Shown piece by piece: positions 1 through 9,174 of a DNA stretch of 64,000 bases. Origin of the DNA: Acidobacteriota bacterium (GTDB lineage Bacteria; Acidobacteriota; Terriglobia; Bryobacterales; Bryobacteraceae); contig JAFLBB010000011.1 in assembly GCA_017304135.1 (NCBI GenBank), forward strand, positions 25,872 through 89,871, written 5' to 3'. Under the pieces are notes generated by a model, which saw nothing but the letters and a program-made list of their open reading frames with translations, made no database searches and had not been told where the DNA came from. The position numbers and the translations under genes were made by a program. The number at the start of each line of letters is the position of its first letter. Position 1 is the first letter of the stretch.

Positions 1-213
1 ACCAACTGTGTCACCACCGACGCCGTGTGCACGGCGCTTATGGGGTATGACCCGATGACTGACCGCGGAACACCCCCCTTTGAAACGCGTGACAACACCA
101 TGCGGTTGGCCGAGGAGGCAGGACTGGGCACTCGCGACCTGCGCCGGATTGAGGTTCTCGGGGCCAGCATCGCGTCCTCCGTCTTCGATTTCCGGAAGGC
201 CGATCCGCGGTAA
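1..213 (+). CDS. DUF362-like protein, C-terminal fragment
   Basis: The frame is open from the first base and stops with TAA at 211-213, so only the last 70 residues are in the window. The stretch TTDAVCTALMGYDP followed by a basic, charged tail resembles the C-terminal end of DUF362-family proteins, where a conserved T-D-A-V-x-T-A-x-M-G-x-D-P block is common. Function of that family is poorly known. The start lies upstream of the window. The next gene has its own promoter, so this gene probably belongs to an upstream transcription unit. Confidence 0.6.
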   Translation, partial: TNCVTTDAVCTALMGYDPMTDRGTPPFETRDNTMRLAEEAGLGTRDLRRIEVLGASIASSVFDFRKADPR

Positions 214-289
214 GCGCATACTTTCCCCGACTCTCTGCCTGTGGCCCGGGCCGCTGAATCCCGGACTGAAAATTCCCCTCGAAATTCCC

Positions 290-318
290 TTGACACTATG
301 CCGGCATGGGAATAAAAT
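290..318 (+). promoter_or_regulatory. sigma70-type promoter of the first TonB receptor
   Basis: TTGACA (290-295) and TAAAAT (313-318) are separated by exactly 17 bases, which is a near-consensus vegetative promoter. It would start transcription near 325, about 75 bases before the GTG start of the TonB receptor gene. Confidence 0.75.
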
Positions 319-327
319 CCACTGAAA

Positions 328-343
328 GCGAAAACGTTTTCGC
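328..343. promoter_or_regulatory. LacI/GalR-type operator palindrome
   Basis: GCGAAAACGTTTTCGC is a perfect 16-base palindrome with the central CG typical of LacI/GalR-family operators. It lies just downstream of the predicted -10 box, over the first transcribed bases, which is a classical repressor position. No LacI-family gene is present in the window, so the regulator must be encoded elsewhere. Confidence 0.7.
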
Positions 344-399
344 ATCCTTTTCGCAGAGATTCACCGCCTCGGATGTCCAGGCGGCTTGAGGAGGGTACG

Positions 400-3300
400 G
401 TGAGACAGTGTAATGCAAGGACCTGGATCGGGAGAGCCTCTGTTGCGCTCTTCCTGGCGCTCGTGCCGGCGTGGAGCCAAACCAATACCGCGAGCATCAC
501 GGGACGAATCACCGACCAGACACAAGCTGCCGTACCGGCCGCCGAAGTGCTGGCGGTAAACCGCGAAACCGGCGTTGAACGGCAAGTGGTGTCCAACCAG
601 GAAGGTTCGTTCGCCATTTTGCTTCTGCCGCCGGGCAATTACAGTGTCACCGTCAAGGCTCCTGGATTCCGCTCCGCCAGCCGCTCCTCGGTTCAGCTGA
701 TCGTGAACCAGACGATCCAGCTCGATTTCCCCCTTGAGGTGGGAACCGTCGACCAGACAGTGGAAGTCTCCGCCGGGGCCAATCAGATCCAGCTGGAAAG
801 TTCGAAGATCGTCTCCGCCGTCACCAATAAGATGGTGGATGAGTTGCCGCTTGTCGTCGGCGGCGCCATGCGCAGCGCCTTCGATCTTGCCCTCATTACG
901 CCTGAAGCGAACCAACCCGAAGGCGTGGGCAGCGCCGACACCTCGCTGAACATCGGCGGCGGCCAGGCCTCGGCCTACGGAGCCACGCTGGATGGGGTTT
1001 CGGTTCTCAGCACCGCATCCAACCGGGTCGCCTGGTCGGCCTTGAACACTCCCTCGGTGGATGCCATTACCGAGTTCGCGGTTGAGTCCAACGGCATGAA
1101 GGCCGAATACGGCCGCGGCCAGGGCGGGATGATCACCTTTTCCTCCAAGTCGGGAACCAATCAGTTTCACGGCACGGCGTATGAGTTCCTTCGCAATAAT
1201 GCGCTCGACTCGCGCCGCTTCTTTGAGGACCGCCGCGGCGTCTACAAGCAGCATGACTTCGGTTGGAGCGCCGGCGGCCCTGTCTACATCCCCAAGCTCT
1301 ACGACGGTCGCGGCAAGACCTTCTTCTTCAGCTCGATGGAGTGGTTCCGCAACCGCGTCGGTGCAAACAGTCAGAGGTTCACGGTGCCGACGCCGGAGAT
1401 GTTCGGAGGCGACTTCACAAACTGGGTCGACGCGCAAAACCGCCAACTGGCCGTTTACGATCCCTCCACCACCCGGGCCAATCCAACCGGAGCCGGCTTC
1501 ATCCGCACGCCGTTCGCGGCCAACCGCATCCCGGTGAGCCGCTTTGCCACCGTCAGCCGGAATGTCGCCAGCGTTCTTGACCTCCGCCCGAATGTCGGCG
1601 CCGCGCCCGGCACGAGCGACTACGTGCGCGACAACTACATCAACAACAGCGGCACCCAGTTGACACCGTCCAACAAGTTCAGCGTGAAGGCCGACCACAA
1701 CTTCTCCTCCAACGACCGCGTCAGCCTGCTCTACAATTTCAGCCGCCAGAAAGTGGAGGCCGGCCCGGATGGTTTCCCCGGACTGCCCGGTGTCGCCAAT
1801 CAACAACGCGTCACCAATCGCGAGAGCCCCGTCTATCGGGGCTCCTATACAAAGGTGATTTCGCCCACCATGGTCAACTACGCCTACGGGGGCACGAACG
1901 GCTTCTTCGAAGGGCACCGCTCGCCTTACCATGTCGGCGGCTGGAAGGCAAAGGGCATCTGCCTGAACAACGTGCAGGACTGCGACGCGAATTTCCCCAT
2001 GTTCAACTTCTCCGATTACGCCGGGTGGGGCGCCTTCGGCATCACCGGCTCGCGCAACTTCGTCTACTCCTTCGGCGACGACCTCACCGTTACCCGCGGC
2101 AGCCACACCTTCAAGGCCGGCTACCTCTACGAGCGCCTTCACTATTACGGCGGTCCGCCTGACAATCCCGCCAACCGCGCCATTGCCGGCATCCTGACCT
2201 TCGACCGCCGCTCGACCAGCATCCCCAACAACAACAACCTCGCCGTGGGCGGCGGCAACTCCTTCGCCTCTTTCCTGCTGGGTGAAGTCTATTCAGGCGC
2301 CGTTGAGTCCGATCAGAATAACGCCCTCCAGTGGCTCAGCCACTCCCTGTACGTGCAGGACGACTGGCGTGTCAGTACGCGCTTGACGATCAACATCGGG
2401 CTGCGCTTCGAGTTCACCCAGCCCACCGTCGACCGTCTTGATCAGATCAGTGACTTCACTCCCGACAGGCCCAATCCGCGTGCAGGAGCCCTGCCCGGCG
2501 CCTTGCGCTTCGCCGGCTTCGGCCCGGGCCGGGAAAACTCACGAGCCATCGTTCCCGGCTGGTATGGCGGCTTCGGGCCGCGCTTCGGCATGGCGTACTC
2601 GCTGGACTCGAAAACCGTTGTGCGAGTCGGCGCCGGCCGCAGCTTCGGTGTCGCCAAAACCAACACCGGCACAACCCACTTTGATGGCTTCCGGCTGGTG
2701 GCCTCTCCGGCCAGCATCGACAACGGAATCAACTCAGCGTTTCACGCCGATACCGGATTCCCTGCCTACCCCAAGCCGCCCGTCATCGACCCCTCCTACG
2801 CGAACGGCCTCAGCATTCCCTATTGGGAAGACACCCCCGTGCGGCTCCCCGAGAACTACCAGTGGACGGTCGGTTTCCAACGGCAGCTCTCCAGCGCGAT
2901 GGTCTTTGAGGCAACCTACAACGCCACCATCGGCGCCCACCTGCTGAGCTACCTGAAGAACCTGAACCAGGTGCCCTTCAGCCAGTACCAGCGGCTTGGC
3001 CCGGCCTTGCTCTCGAGTTCGGTCGTCTCGCCCGCTGCGGTGGCCGCCGGCATCCAGCGACCCTACGCATCGATCGATGCCGACTACGGAGGCAGGCCTG
3101 TGAGCGTCGCGCAAGCGCTCAGGCCATTCCCCCAATACCAGGCCATCAGCACCGGAGGCGGCCAAGGCGATAAGAGCGGCCATTCCTCCTATCACGCGGT
3201 GATCCTGAAACTCGACCGCAGGTTCTCCACTGACTTCACGTTTCAAGGTTCCTACGTGTTGTCCAAAATCCTCACCGACTCTGATCGCTTTGACGACGGC

Positions 3301-3918
3301 TCCGCGGCAATGGATCACTATAATCGCCGGCTCGAGAAGTCCATCGGCATGTTTGACCAAACCCACAACCTGAAGGCCAGCTATGTATGGGAACTCCCCG
3401 TTGGCAGGGGAAAACGCTGGCTGGCCGGCGGAGGACCGCTGGGAGTGGTTTTGGGCGACTGGCGCCTCTCCGGGATCCAACTCTACAGCAGCGGTTTCCC
3501 CATTGGGCTCACCAACAGCATCAACTACCTCATCTTCAACGGAAGAAGTGCCGCACAGGTCACCACCTACGACGGTTGGAACGCCAGCGGCGACAATCCC
3601 AATTGGAAAGGCGCCGACCGCTTTTTCCAACCCTCGTCGTTCTTCGGGCCGCAGTCCAACGCCGTGCTGGGCAACTCCACACGCTTCAATCCCAAGTCCC
3701 GCACTCCGTGGGGGCTCACTGAGAACTTCTCGCTGGCCAAGAGCTTCCGCTTCACAGAGGCCCTGCGGCTCGATTTCCGCTTCGAGATTTTCAACGCGTT
3801 CAACCGCTCGCGCTTCGACACCGGCCCGCGCAACGTGGAAAGCCTCACCTTCGGCCGCGTGACCACCACGGTGAATGAGCCGCGGCGGGCGCAATTGGGG
3901 CTGAAGTTGTACTGGTAA
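400..3918 (+). CDS. Oar-like TonB-dependent receptor with carboxypeptidase-regulatory-like N-domain
   Basis: Outer-membrane receptor of 1172 residues, probably importing a glycan fragment. The GTG at 400 is preferred to the ATG at 373 because GAGGAGGG (388-395) sits 4-5 bases before it and it directly opens a signal peptide (RQCNARTW, then a hydrophobic core, then PAWSQ). Then follow a carboxypeptidase-regulatory-like beta domain (ITGRITDQTQAAVPAAEV ... PPGNYSVTVKAPGF), a plug-like region (KAEYGRGQGGMITFSSKSGTN) and a long beta barrel ending in an aromatic residue (LKLYW). This architecture is very common in Acidobacteriota. It is followed 9 bases later by a sulfatase, which suggests a sulfated polymer as substrate; that is inference. 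No SusD-like partner is present. Confidence 0.9.
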   Translation: MRQCNARTWIGRASVALFLALVPAWSQTNTASITGRITDQTQAAVPAAEVLAVNRETGVERQVVSNQEGSFAILLLPPGNYSVTVKAPGFRSASRSSVQLIVNQTIQLDFPLEVGTVDQTVEVSAGANQIQLESSKIVSAVTNKMVDELPLVVGGAMRSAFDLALITPEANQPEGVGSADTSLNIGGGQASAYGATLDGVSVLSTASNRVAWSALNTPSVDAITEFAVESNGMKAEYGRGQGGMITFSSKSGTNQFHGTAYEFLRNNALDSRRFFEDRRGVYKQHDFGWSAGGPVYIPKLYDGRGKTFFFSSMEWFRNRVGANSQRFTVPTPEMFGGDFTNWVDAQNRQLAVYDPSTTRANPTGAGFIRTPFAANRIPVSRFATVSRNVASVLDLRPNVGAAPGTSDYVRDNYINNSGTQLTPSNKFSVKADHNFSSNDRVSLLYNFSRQKVEAGPDGFPGLPGVANQQRVTNRESPVYRGSYTKVISPTMVNYAYGGTNGFFEGHRSPYHVGGWKAKGICLNNVQDCDANFPMFNFSDYAGWGAFGITGSRNFVYSFGDDLTVTRGSHTFKAGYLYERLHYYGGPPDNPANRAIAGILTFDRRSTSIPNNNNLAVGGGNSFASFLLGEVYSGAVESDQNNALQWLSHSLYVQDDWRVSTRLTINIGLRFEFTQPTVDRLDQISDFTPDRPNPRAGALPGALRFAGFGPGRENSRAIVPGWYGGFGPRFGMAYSLDSKTVVRVGAGRSFGVAKTNTGTTHFDGFRLVASPASIDNGINSAFHADTGFPAYPKPPVIDPSYANGLSIPYWEDTPVRLPENYQWTVGFQRQLSSAMVFEATYNATIGAHLLSYLKNLNQVPFSQYQRLGPALLSSSVVSPAAVAAGIQRPYASIDADYGGRPVSVAQALRPFPQYQAISTGGGQGDKSGHSSYHAVILKLDRRFSTDFTFQGSYVLSKILTDSDRFDDGSAAMDHYNRRLEKSIGMFDQTHNLKASYVWELPVGRGKRWLAGGGPLGVVLGDWRLSGIQLYSSGFPIGLTNSINYLIFNGRSAAQVTTYDGWNASGDNPNWKGADRFFQPSSFFGPQSNAVLGNSTRFNPKSRTPWGLTENFSLAKSFRFTEALRLDFRFEIFNAFNRSRFDTGPRNVESLTFGRVTTTVNEPRRAQLGLKLYW

Positions 3919-3927
3919 GGGGATGGC

Positions 3928-5457
3928 ATGGCGAACCACAAGAGCATGAGGCGGAGAGAATGGCTTGGCATGGCGGCGGCGCTGGCGCAGGGGCCTTTGG
4001 CACACGGCGCTGCCACGCCGCAACGGCCCAACATCCTGATCATTTACACCGATGATCATTCTCACAGAACGCTGAGTTGCTACAAGGAGGCCTACCCCTG
4101 GGTGCGGACACCGGCCATTGACCGGCTGGCTGCCCAGGGTGTCCGCTTCACCGCCGCCTACAACGGCGCCTGGTGCATGCCCGCCCGCGCCATCCTCCTC
4201 ACCGGACGCCACACCTTCGGCATCGAATCCATGCGCATGGAAGGCGATTATCCAGGCAGCACCTACGATCCCCAGAAATGCCCGTTCTGGCCAAAAGTGT
4301 TCCGCCAGAACGGCTACTTCACCGCCCACATCGGGAAATGGCACACCGGCTCCGACACAGGTTTCGGCCGCGATTGGGACTTTCAACTCGTCTGGAACCG
4401 CCCCAAGTTCCCCGAGACGAATCAGAATTACTACTTCGATCAGCCCATCACCTACCACGGCGGCAAGACCGAAGTCCTGAAACGATACACCACCGATCAG
4501 TACACCGATTGGGCCGTGGATCTCATTAGGGGCAAGGACCGGCCGCGGGACAAACCCTGGTTCCTGTGGCTCTGTTATGGCGCAGTGCACAGCCCGTATC
4601 AACCAGCCCCGCGCCATCAGAACGAACTGGCCGGCGTCGACATCGACACGCCCAAGGACATCTTCGGCCCACGGCCAGGCAAGCCGGATTGGGCACAGAA
4701 AATCAACGAGTGGGAGAAGGACGCGCAAGGGCGGCCTGTGGGAGGCAAGAAGTCACTCGCCGAATGGGTGCGGCTCTATCATCAAGGCGTGATCGCCCTC
4801 GACGAAGCCGTGCAGCGGCTGATGGAGGTTCTCGACGAAACCGGCCAGCGCGAAAACACATTGGTCCTGTTTACTTCCGACCAGGGGCTGGCCTTCGGCC
4901 AGCACGGCTTCCGCGGCAACAAGGTCGCGCCCTATGACGCCAACATCCGCAGCCCGCTGATCTTCTCCATGCCCGGCAGAATTCCCCAGGGGAAAGTCTG
5001 CGAAACGCCGGCAACGGGCCCGGACCTGGTGTCCACCATCTTCCGCTTCGCAGGCATGCGGGAACCGTGGGAAATGCATGGCCGCGACCTCTCACCGTTG
5101 CTGAACGACCCCAACGCGCCCTGGCCCTATCCGGCGATGATGGTCTCCACCGCCCACTCGTTCGGGTCAGACACCAGGGTCACACCGTCCAGTGAAGAGG
5201 CTTACCAGCGCGGGGTTCCCTGGTACGTGCTGATGCGCGACAAGCGCTATAAGTACATCCGTCCGCTGGTGTCCGACCTGGAGGAGTTGTATGACCTCCA
5301 ACTCGATCCGGAAGAACTCGACAACCTCGCTGGGAAACCCGAGCATCGAAAGGTGCTCGAGCGCATGCGCGCGGCGATGATTGCCGAATTGCGGCGTACG
5401 AAGGCCCCCTTCCTGAACACCATGCCGCCCCCTCCGGAAAGGACGGCCCCGGCCTGA
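3928..5457 (+). CDS. secreted sulfatase (arylsulfatase/alkaline phosphatase superfamily)
   Basis: Hydrolyses a sulfate ester, probably on a carbohydrate, in the periplasm. The N-terminus (MRRREWLGMAAALAQ) looks like a twin-arginine type signal. The metal-binding DD is in IIYTDDHSH (D42, D43). The sulfatase signature C-M-P-A-R is at residues 83-87, where Cys83 would be converted to formylglycine. Further catalytic-site elements are TSDQG and the following GFRGNK lysine. The 509-residue length is normal for the family. The start ATG has AAGGGG just upstream. It sits 9 bases behind the TonB receptor, so co-transcription is likely. The exact substrate cannot be told from sequence. Confidence 0.92.
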   Translation: MANHKSMRRREWLGMAAALAQGPLAHGAATPQRPNILIIYTDDHSHRTLSCYKEAYPWVRTPAIDRLAAQGVRFTAAYNGAWCMPARAILLTGRHTFGIESMRMEGDYPGSTYDPQKCPFWPKVFRQNGYFTAHIGKWHTGSDTGFGRDWDFQLVWNRPKFPETNQNYYFDQPITYHGGKTEVLKRYTTDQYTDWAVDLIRGKDRPRDKPWFLWLCYGAVHSPYQPAPRHQNELAGVDIDTPKDIFGPRPGKPDWAQKINEWEKDAQGRPVGGKKSLAEWVRLYHQGVIALDEAVQRLMEVLDETGQRENTLVLFTSDQGLAFGQHGFRGNKVAPYDANIRSPLIFSMPGRIPQGKVCETPATGPDLVSTIFRFAGMREPWEMHGRDLSPLLNDPNAPWPYPAMMVSTAHSFGSDTRVTPSSEEAYQRGVPWYVLMRDKRYKYIRPLVSDLEELYDLQLDPEELDNLAGKPEHRKVLERMRAAMIAELRRTKAPFLNTMPPPPERTAPA

Positions 5458-5686
5458 TGCACGGTACGGAATGCCGTTATGAGGAGCAGCGGGCAGGCGA
5501 AACGGTTTGCCATGCGCCAACTGCTCCTCACATGCTTCCGAAGGAGCCCTCCGATGCGGCCTATGGCCGCGCGAACTTGCGCGTGAGGGCCGGCCAGACC
5601 GGTCCGGCGACGAAACGTTGGCTGATGCCTTGGCCCACCGTCGGCTATGTGGGCGTCTCGCCGGTGTCGACGATGAGGAGACCAGA

Positions 5687-7591
5687 ATGAAGACAGGACA
5701 TCACCGAGGAGCGCTGAGGAGCGTCAGGCGCTGGGCGGCATTGTGCACCCTGTTTGCCCTCTGCTGCCAAGGCGCGGCGCAGAACTCTCCGCGGCGGCGT
5801 GTGTTCGTGCTGGGCATCGGGTCGGTACGGCTTGCCGTGATCGAACGCTTGGTCCGCCAGGGCCGCATGCCGTCGTTTGCCAGGCTGCTGAAGGAGGGCG
5901 CCCTGGCTCCGGAACTGCTGAACGTCTACCCCAATAAAAGTCACACGCCGTGGATTAGCGCGGCGTCGGGAGCGCCGGCCGGCGCGCACGGCGTGTTTTC
6001 GATGATGAAGAGTGACAGCGGCCGTCCACCGTACCGGCAGGACTTGCTCGGCCGGCTGCGCCAGGCGGAATACCTTTGGGAGGCCGCCGAGCGTCAGGGC
6101 AAGTTGCCCATCTTGCTGAACTGGCCCGATGCGTGGCCTTCGAAATTGAAACGAGGAACCCAGATCGGTGGGGCGTCTTTGAGCGTCAATGGCACTTTCT
6201 ATGCCGGCGAGGCCAACGCCTACAGAGGGCCCATCCACCGCTTCGCCCTAGGCGCCGACGAGATCTTCTCAACCGAAGCCGGTGAAGGCCTTTCGCCCAT
6301 CCAGGTGGTTCCCGCCGCTGAGTCCGCCGCGCGGGCAACCGGCAGTGGGGCCGGCGCTGCGATTCGCGTGGAGTTGGCCTGCCGGGATTCCGATCGGGAG
6401 ATCGCGAGGAAACCCGTACTGTGGCTGGTCGCTCCAGAATCAGGCGGACCGCTGCGCGTCTACGCCGAGGGCAACTGGACAAAGCCGGCGGCCACCGTTG
6501 AGATCGGACGCTGGACGGACCGCATCGATTTGCAGGTCGAGACCGGAGGCGGGCCGGTCGCCGCCGCGGTACGGTTGAAACTGCTTGCCTTTGATGCCGC
6601 CCGGCGCCGGGCAAAACTCTACGCGACGCCGGTCAGCGCCATCCGCGACGGCCGTGTCGCGCCTGCGGGGGCGGCTCCTGAACTGGCCGGGCTGAAGTCG
6701 TTTCCCATTCCGACGCCCGTCTTTCTCAGCGCCTACTCGGCGCAGTGGCTCGATCCGGCCAGCCAGGGCGAGCTGCTGGCCATGAACGGCGATTGGCACA
6801 TTGATGCCCTGCGCCTTCTGTTGCGGCGGCCGTTTGACCTGTTTGTCTTCCACGATAATGACGTCGATTGGGCCGAGCACGCCGTGAGCGTGAACGTGCG
6901 CAACGGCGTCAGCAGGGAGGCCTGCGAGCGCCTGGTCGATGACGCCTATGCGGATCTGGACCGGCGCGTTGGTGCGATTCTGGCCGCGCTTCCGCCGAAG
7001 ACCACCATATTGGTGATGTCGCAGCATGGAATCGTCTCCCCGTGGGAGGTCCGTCCCGCCCCGTCGGTGGCCGCGGTCCTGGAACGGGCGGGCCTTCTCG
7101 TCCGTGCCGGCGACGCGATCGACTATGACAAGTCGGTGGCGTTTCCCGCCGCCGAAGGCGGCCTCATCCACGTCCAGCCCAAGAATCCAGCCTCGCCGGA
7201 ACAGCGCGCCACGCGTGAACGAAACGTCGAAGCGGCCCTCGTCGCGCTCTCTTCAGCCACTGAGGGTGCGGCGAAACAACGCGCGTTCACCGTTGTCCTG
7301 CGCTGGGAGGACGCGGCCCCGTTTGGCATCTTCGGGGCCCCGCAGGCCGACATCATCGCCCTGCGCCCGGCGGCCACCGGAGGCATCCACGGCGCCTGCT
7401 GGCCGCTGGCGGCAGGCGGCGAGAGCACGCTCAAGGGCTTCTATCTGTTTTGGGGGCCCGCTGCGCGAACGGGATGGAGAGAGGCTCGTCCGGCATGGCC
7501 CGAAGACCTGGCGCCCACTGCCGCCCATCTGCTGGGCATCGCACCGCCAGCGGATTCCTCCGGCGCCGTGCTGCACAGAATGATCCGATGA
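5687..7591 (+). CDS. type I phosphodiesterase/alkaline-phosphatase-like protein with altered metal site
   Basis: Secreted protein of 634 residues in the alkaline-phosphatase/phosphodiesterase superfamily. ATG 5687 is chosen because GAGGAG (5675-5680) is 6 bases upstream and it opens a signal peptide (WAALCTLFALCCQGAAQ). Family landmarks are visible: GRMPSFARLLKEGAL, KSHTPWISAASG with the presumed Thr/Ser nucleophile region, and DNDVDWAEH (D394, H398). Two usual metal ligands are changed. The early G-x-D-G is GIGS (Gly45 in place of Asp), and the late S-D-H-G is SQHG (Gln446 in place of Asp). It may therefore be inactive, use a different metal arrangement, or act as a binding protein. It lies within the sulfatase locus. 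Confidence 0.75.
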   Translation: MKTGHHRGALRSVRRWAALCTLFALCCQGAAQNSPRRRVFVLGIGSVRLAVIERLVRQGRMPSFARLLKEGALAPELLNVYPNKSHTPWISAASGAPAGAHGVFSMMKSDSGRPPYRQDLLGRLRQAEYLWEAAERQGKLPILLNWPDAWPSKLKRGTQIGGASLSVNGTFYAGEANAYRGPIHRFALGADEIFSTEAGEGLSPIQVVPAAESAARATGSGAGAAIRVELACRDSDREIARKPVLWLVAPESGGPLRVYAEGNWTKPAATVEIGRWTDRIDLQVETGGGPVAAAVRLKLLAFDAARRRAKLYATPVSAIRDGRVAPAGAAPELAGLKSFPIPTPVFLSAYSAQWLDPASQGELLAMNGDWHIDALRLLLRRPFDLFVFHDNDVDWAEHAVSVNVRNGVSREACERLVDDAYADLDRRVGAILAALPPKTTILVMSQHGIVSPWEVRPAPSVAAVLERAGLLVRAGDAIDYDKSVAFPAAEGGLIHVQPKNPASPEQRATRERNVEAALVALSSATEGAAKQRAFTVVLRWEDAAPFGIFGAPQADIIALRPAATGGIHGACWPLAAGGESTLKGFYLFWGPAARTGWREARPAWPEDLAPTAAHLLGIAPPADSSGAVLHRMIR

Positions 7592-7843
7592 ACCGCGAGG
7601 AACGAATCCGTATCGAGGCTCGACTTTCCGCCGTGGGGACGCTGCGCACAGCGGGGAGCGCCCCCGGCAATCCGGGCGGACGCTCTGCGGCGAGGCGGGA
7701 GCCGGCACGGGGGGAGGCGGAATACGGCGACTGGGGCGGCGGCCGGCCCTCAGCCCACGCACCGCGGCGGGGCGAGTGGACCAGCAGCAGGACCGCCGCT
7801 CGCTTCCTAGGACTTGATCGAACACCTGATGGAGAAGGTCCCT

Positions 7844-9070
7844 ATGACACGGCGTGATTTACTGAAGACGGCTTTGGGAGTCCCGGCAGGGGCGTGGCTT
7901 GCACAGTACCAGGCGCATGCGGCATCTGCGGTGGGCAAGCACAAGATCACCGCGATCCACGCGCTCCAGCTCAAGGACGGGTCCACCTTGATCAAGCTGG
8001 ATACTGATGCCGGCATCAGCGGCTACGGAGCGTGTGGCGGCACCGGGCCGGCGGCTCGCGATTTCATTCACGCGCTGCACCACGCGCGTCTGCCGCACCT
8101 CGGCTTGATCGGCAAAGACCCGCTGGCGATTCAGGTGCACTTCCACAACATGTTCTACGCCTACCCGCAGCGCTGGCGGGCCGTGCGCATCCTGAGCGGC
8201 ATCGACATGGCGCTGTGGGACGCCGCCGGCAAGATCCTCGGTGTGTCCGTGGCACGCCTCCTGGGCGGGCCCTTCCGCGACGAGATTCCGCTCTATTCCC
8301 ACTCCAGCCTCCAGGACTGCTTCAACAAGGAAGCCTGGCGGGCGGTGGCGGATAAGAACCGCGCTGATCCCGGCGGATTCAAAGCGTTCAAGATCGACAT
8401 CCACTTCCCGCTGCGCGGCTATATGCAGCAGTACATTCCCAGCATCGGCCCGCGCGAGGTGCGCGACGTAGCCCTGTGCTATTCCCTCGCGCGCGAAGCC
8501 TTCGGGCCGGACATCGATATCATCGTGCATTGCCATAGTGAACTCGACTTGGCCAGCGCAATCCGCGTGGCCGAGGCCGTGGAGCCGATCAAGCCGCTCT
8601 ACTTCGAGGATCCGCTCACCCCGGCCTATTCCGACTCCTGGATGGCGCTTCGCCGCTCCACGCGCCTCCCGCTCATGACTGGTGAAGTTCTGGAAATGAT
8701 CGAGGGCTTCCAGCCCTTCATTCAGAACCAGGCCGTCGATTGCCTCCAGCCCGACCTCCGCTACTGCGGCGGCATCTCCGGCGCGAACAGGATCGCCGAC
8801 CTCGCCGCGGCCTACCGCATCCCCGTCTGCCTGCACAACGTCAGCGGCTATGCCCTCAACCTGGCCTCGCAGCAGTGGACCGCTGCTCACTTCGATTGCC
8901 CCATGATGGAATGCCGCCGCGACGCCGCCCGCGCTCCTGAAGCCGCGGCCAACGTGCCCGTACTCAAGGACGGCAAAATGCGGGTGTCCGATGTGCCCGG
9001 TTGCGGAATCGAGTTCGATCCTGAGTATCTAAAGGCGAACCGGGCGCCGGGTGAGCCCTGGTGGGCCTAG
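7844..9070 (+). CDS. enolase-superfamily (mandelate racemase/muconate lactonizing-like) protein, exported
   Basis: A 408-residue enolase-superfamily protein, typically a sugar-acid dehydratase or racemase. ATG 7844 is preferred because GGAGAAGG (7831-7838) lies 5 bases upstream and it starts a twin-arginine-like leader (MTRRDLLKTALG). The barrel shows SGIDMALWDAAGK, FKAFKIDIHF, YFEDPL and TGEVLE and the late VCLHN. Compared with mandelate racemase, the K-x-K pair reads K-I-D, and the first metal-ligand Asp aligns with His229 in VHCH. The two Glu ligands are kept. This is not a standard active site, so substrate and reaction are uncertain. The Tat-like export signal is unusual for this superfamily but seen in acidobacterial glycan loci. 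Confidence 0.8.
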   Translation: MTRRDLLKTALGVPAGAWLAQYQAHAASAVGKHKITAIHALQLKDGSTLIKLDTDAGISGYGACGGTGPAARDFIHALHHARLPHLGLIGKDPLAIQVHFHNMFYAYPQRWRAVRILSGIDMALWDAAGKILGVSVARLLGGPFRDEIPLYSHSSLQDCFNKEAWRAVADKNRADPGGFKAFKIDIHFPLRGYMQQYIPSIGPREVRDVALCYSLAREAFGPDIDIIVHCHSELDLASAIRVAEAVEPIKPLYFEDPLTPAYSDSWMALRRSTRLPLMTGEVLEMIEGFQPFIQNQAVDCLQPDLRYCGGISGANRIADLAAAYRIPVCLHNVSGYALNLASQQWTAAHFDCPMMECRRDAARAPEAAANVPVLKDGKMRVSDVPGCGIEFDPEYLKANRAPGEPWWA

Positions 9071-9174
9071 CCGCAGGGTGAGCGTTTCGCTTTCCGGGAC
9101 GGAGCCGGCGGAAACTGCCCGGCCGCGCCACCGGCGATCGCCAGGCAGGCCGAGGCGGAACTCCAGGAGGACCG

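Noticed and set aside
361..2142. Long minus-strand open frame of 593 codons opposite the first TonB receptor
   Set aside because: It is a mirror of the receptor's codon pattern in GC-rich DNA, has no motifs, and the plus-strand receptor is unmistakable.
2734..4728. Minus-strand open frame of 664 codons spanning receptor and sulfatase
   Set aside because: It crosses two clear plus-strand genes and shows no domain or ribosome-binding site.
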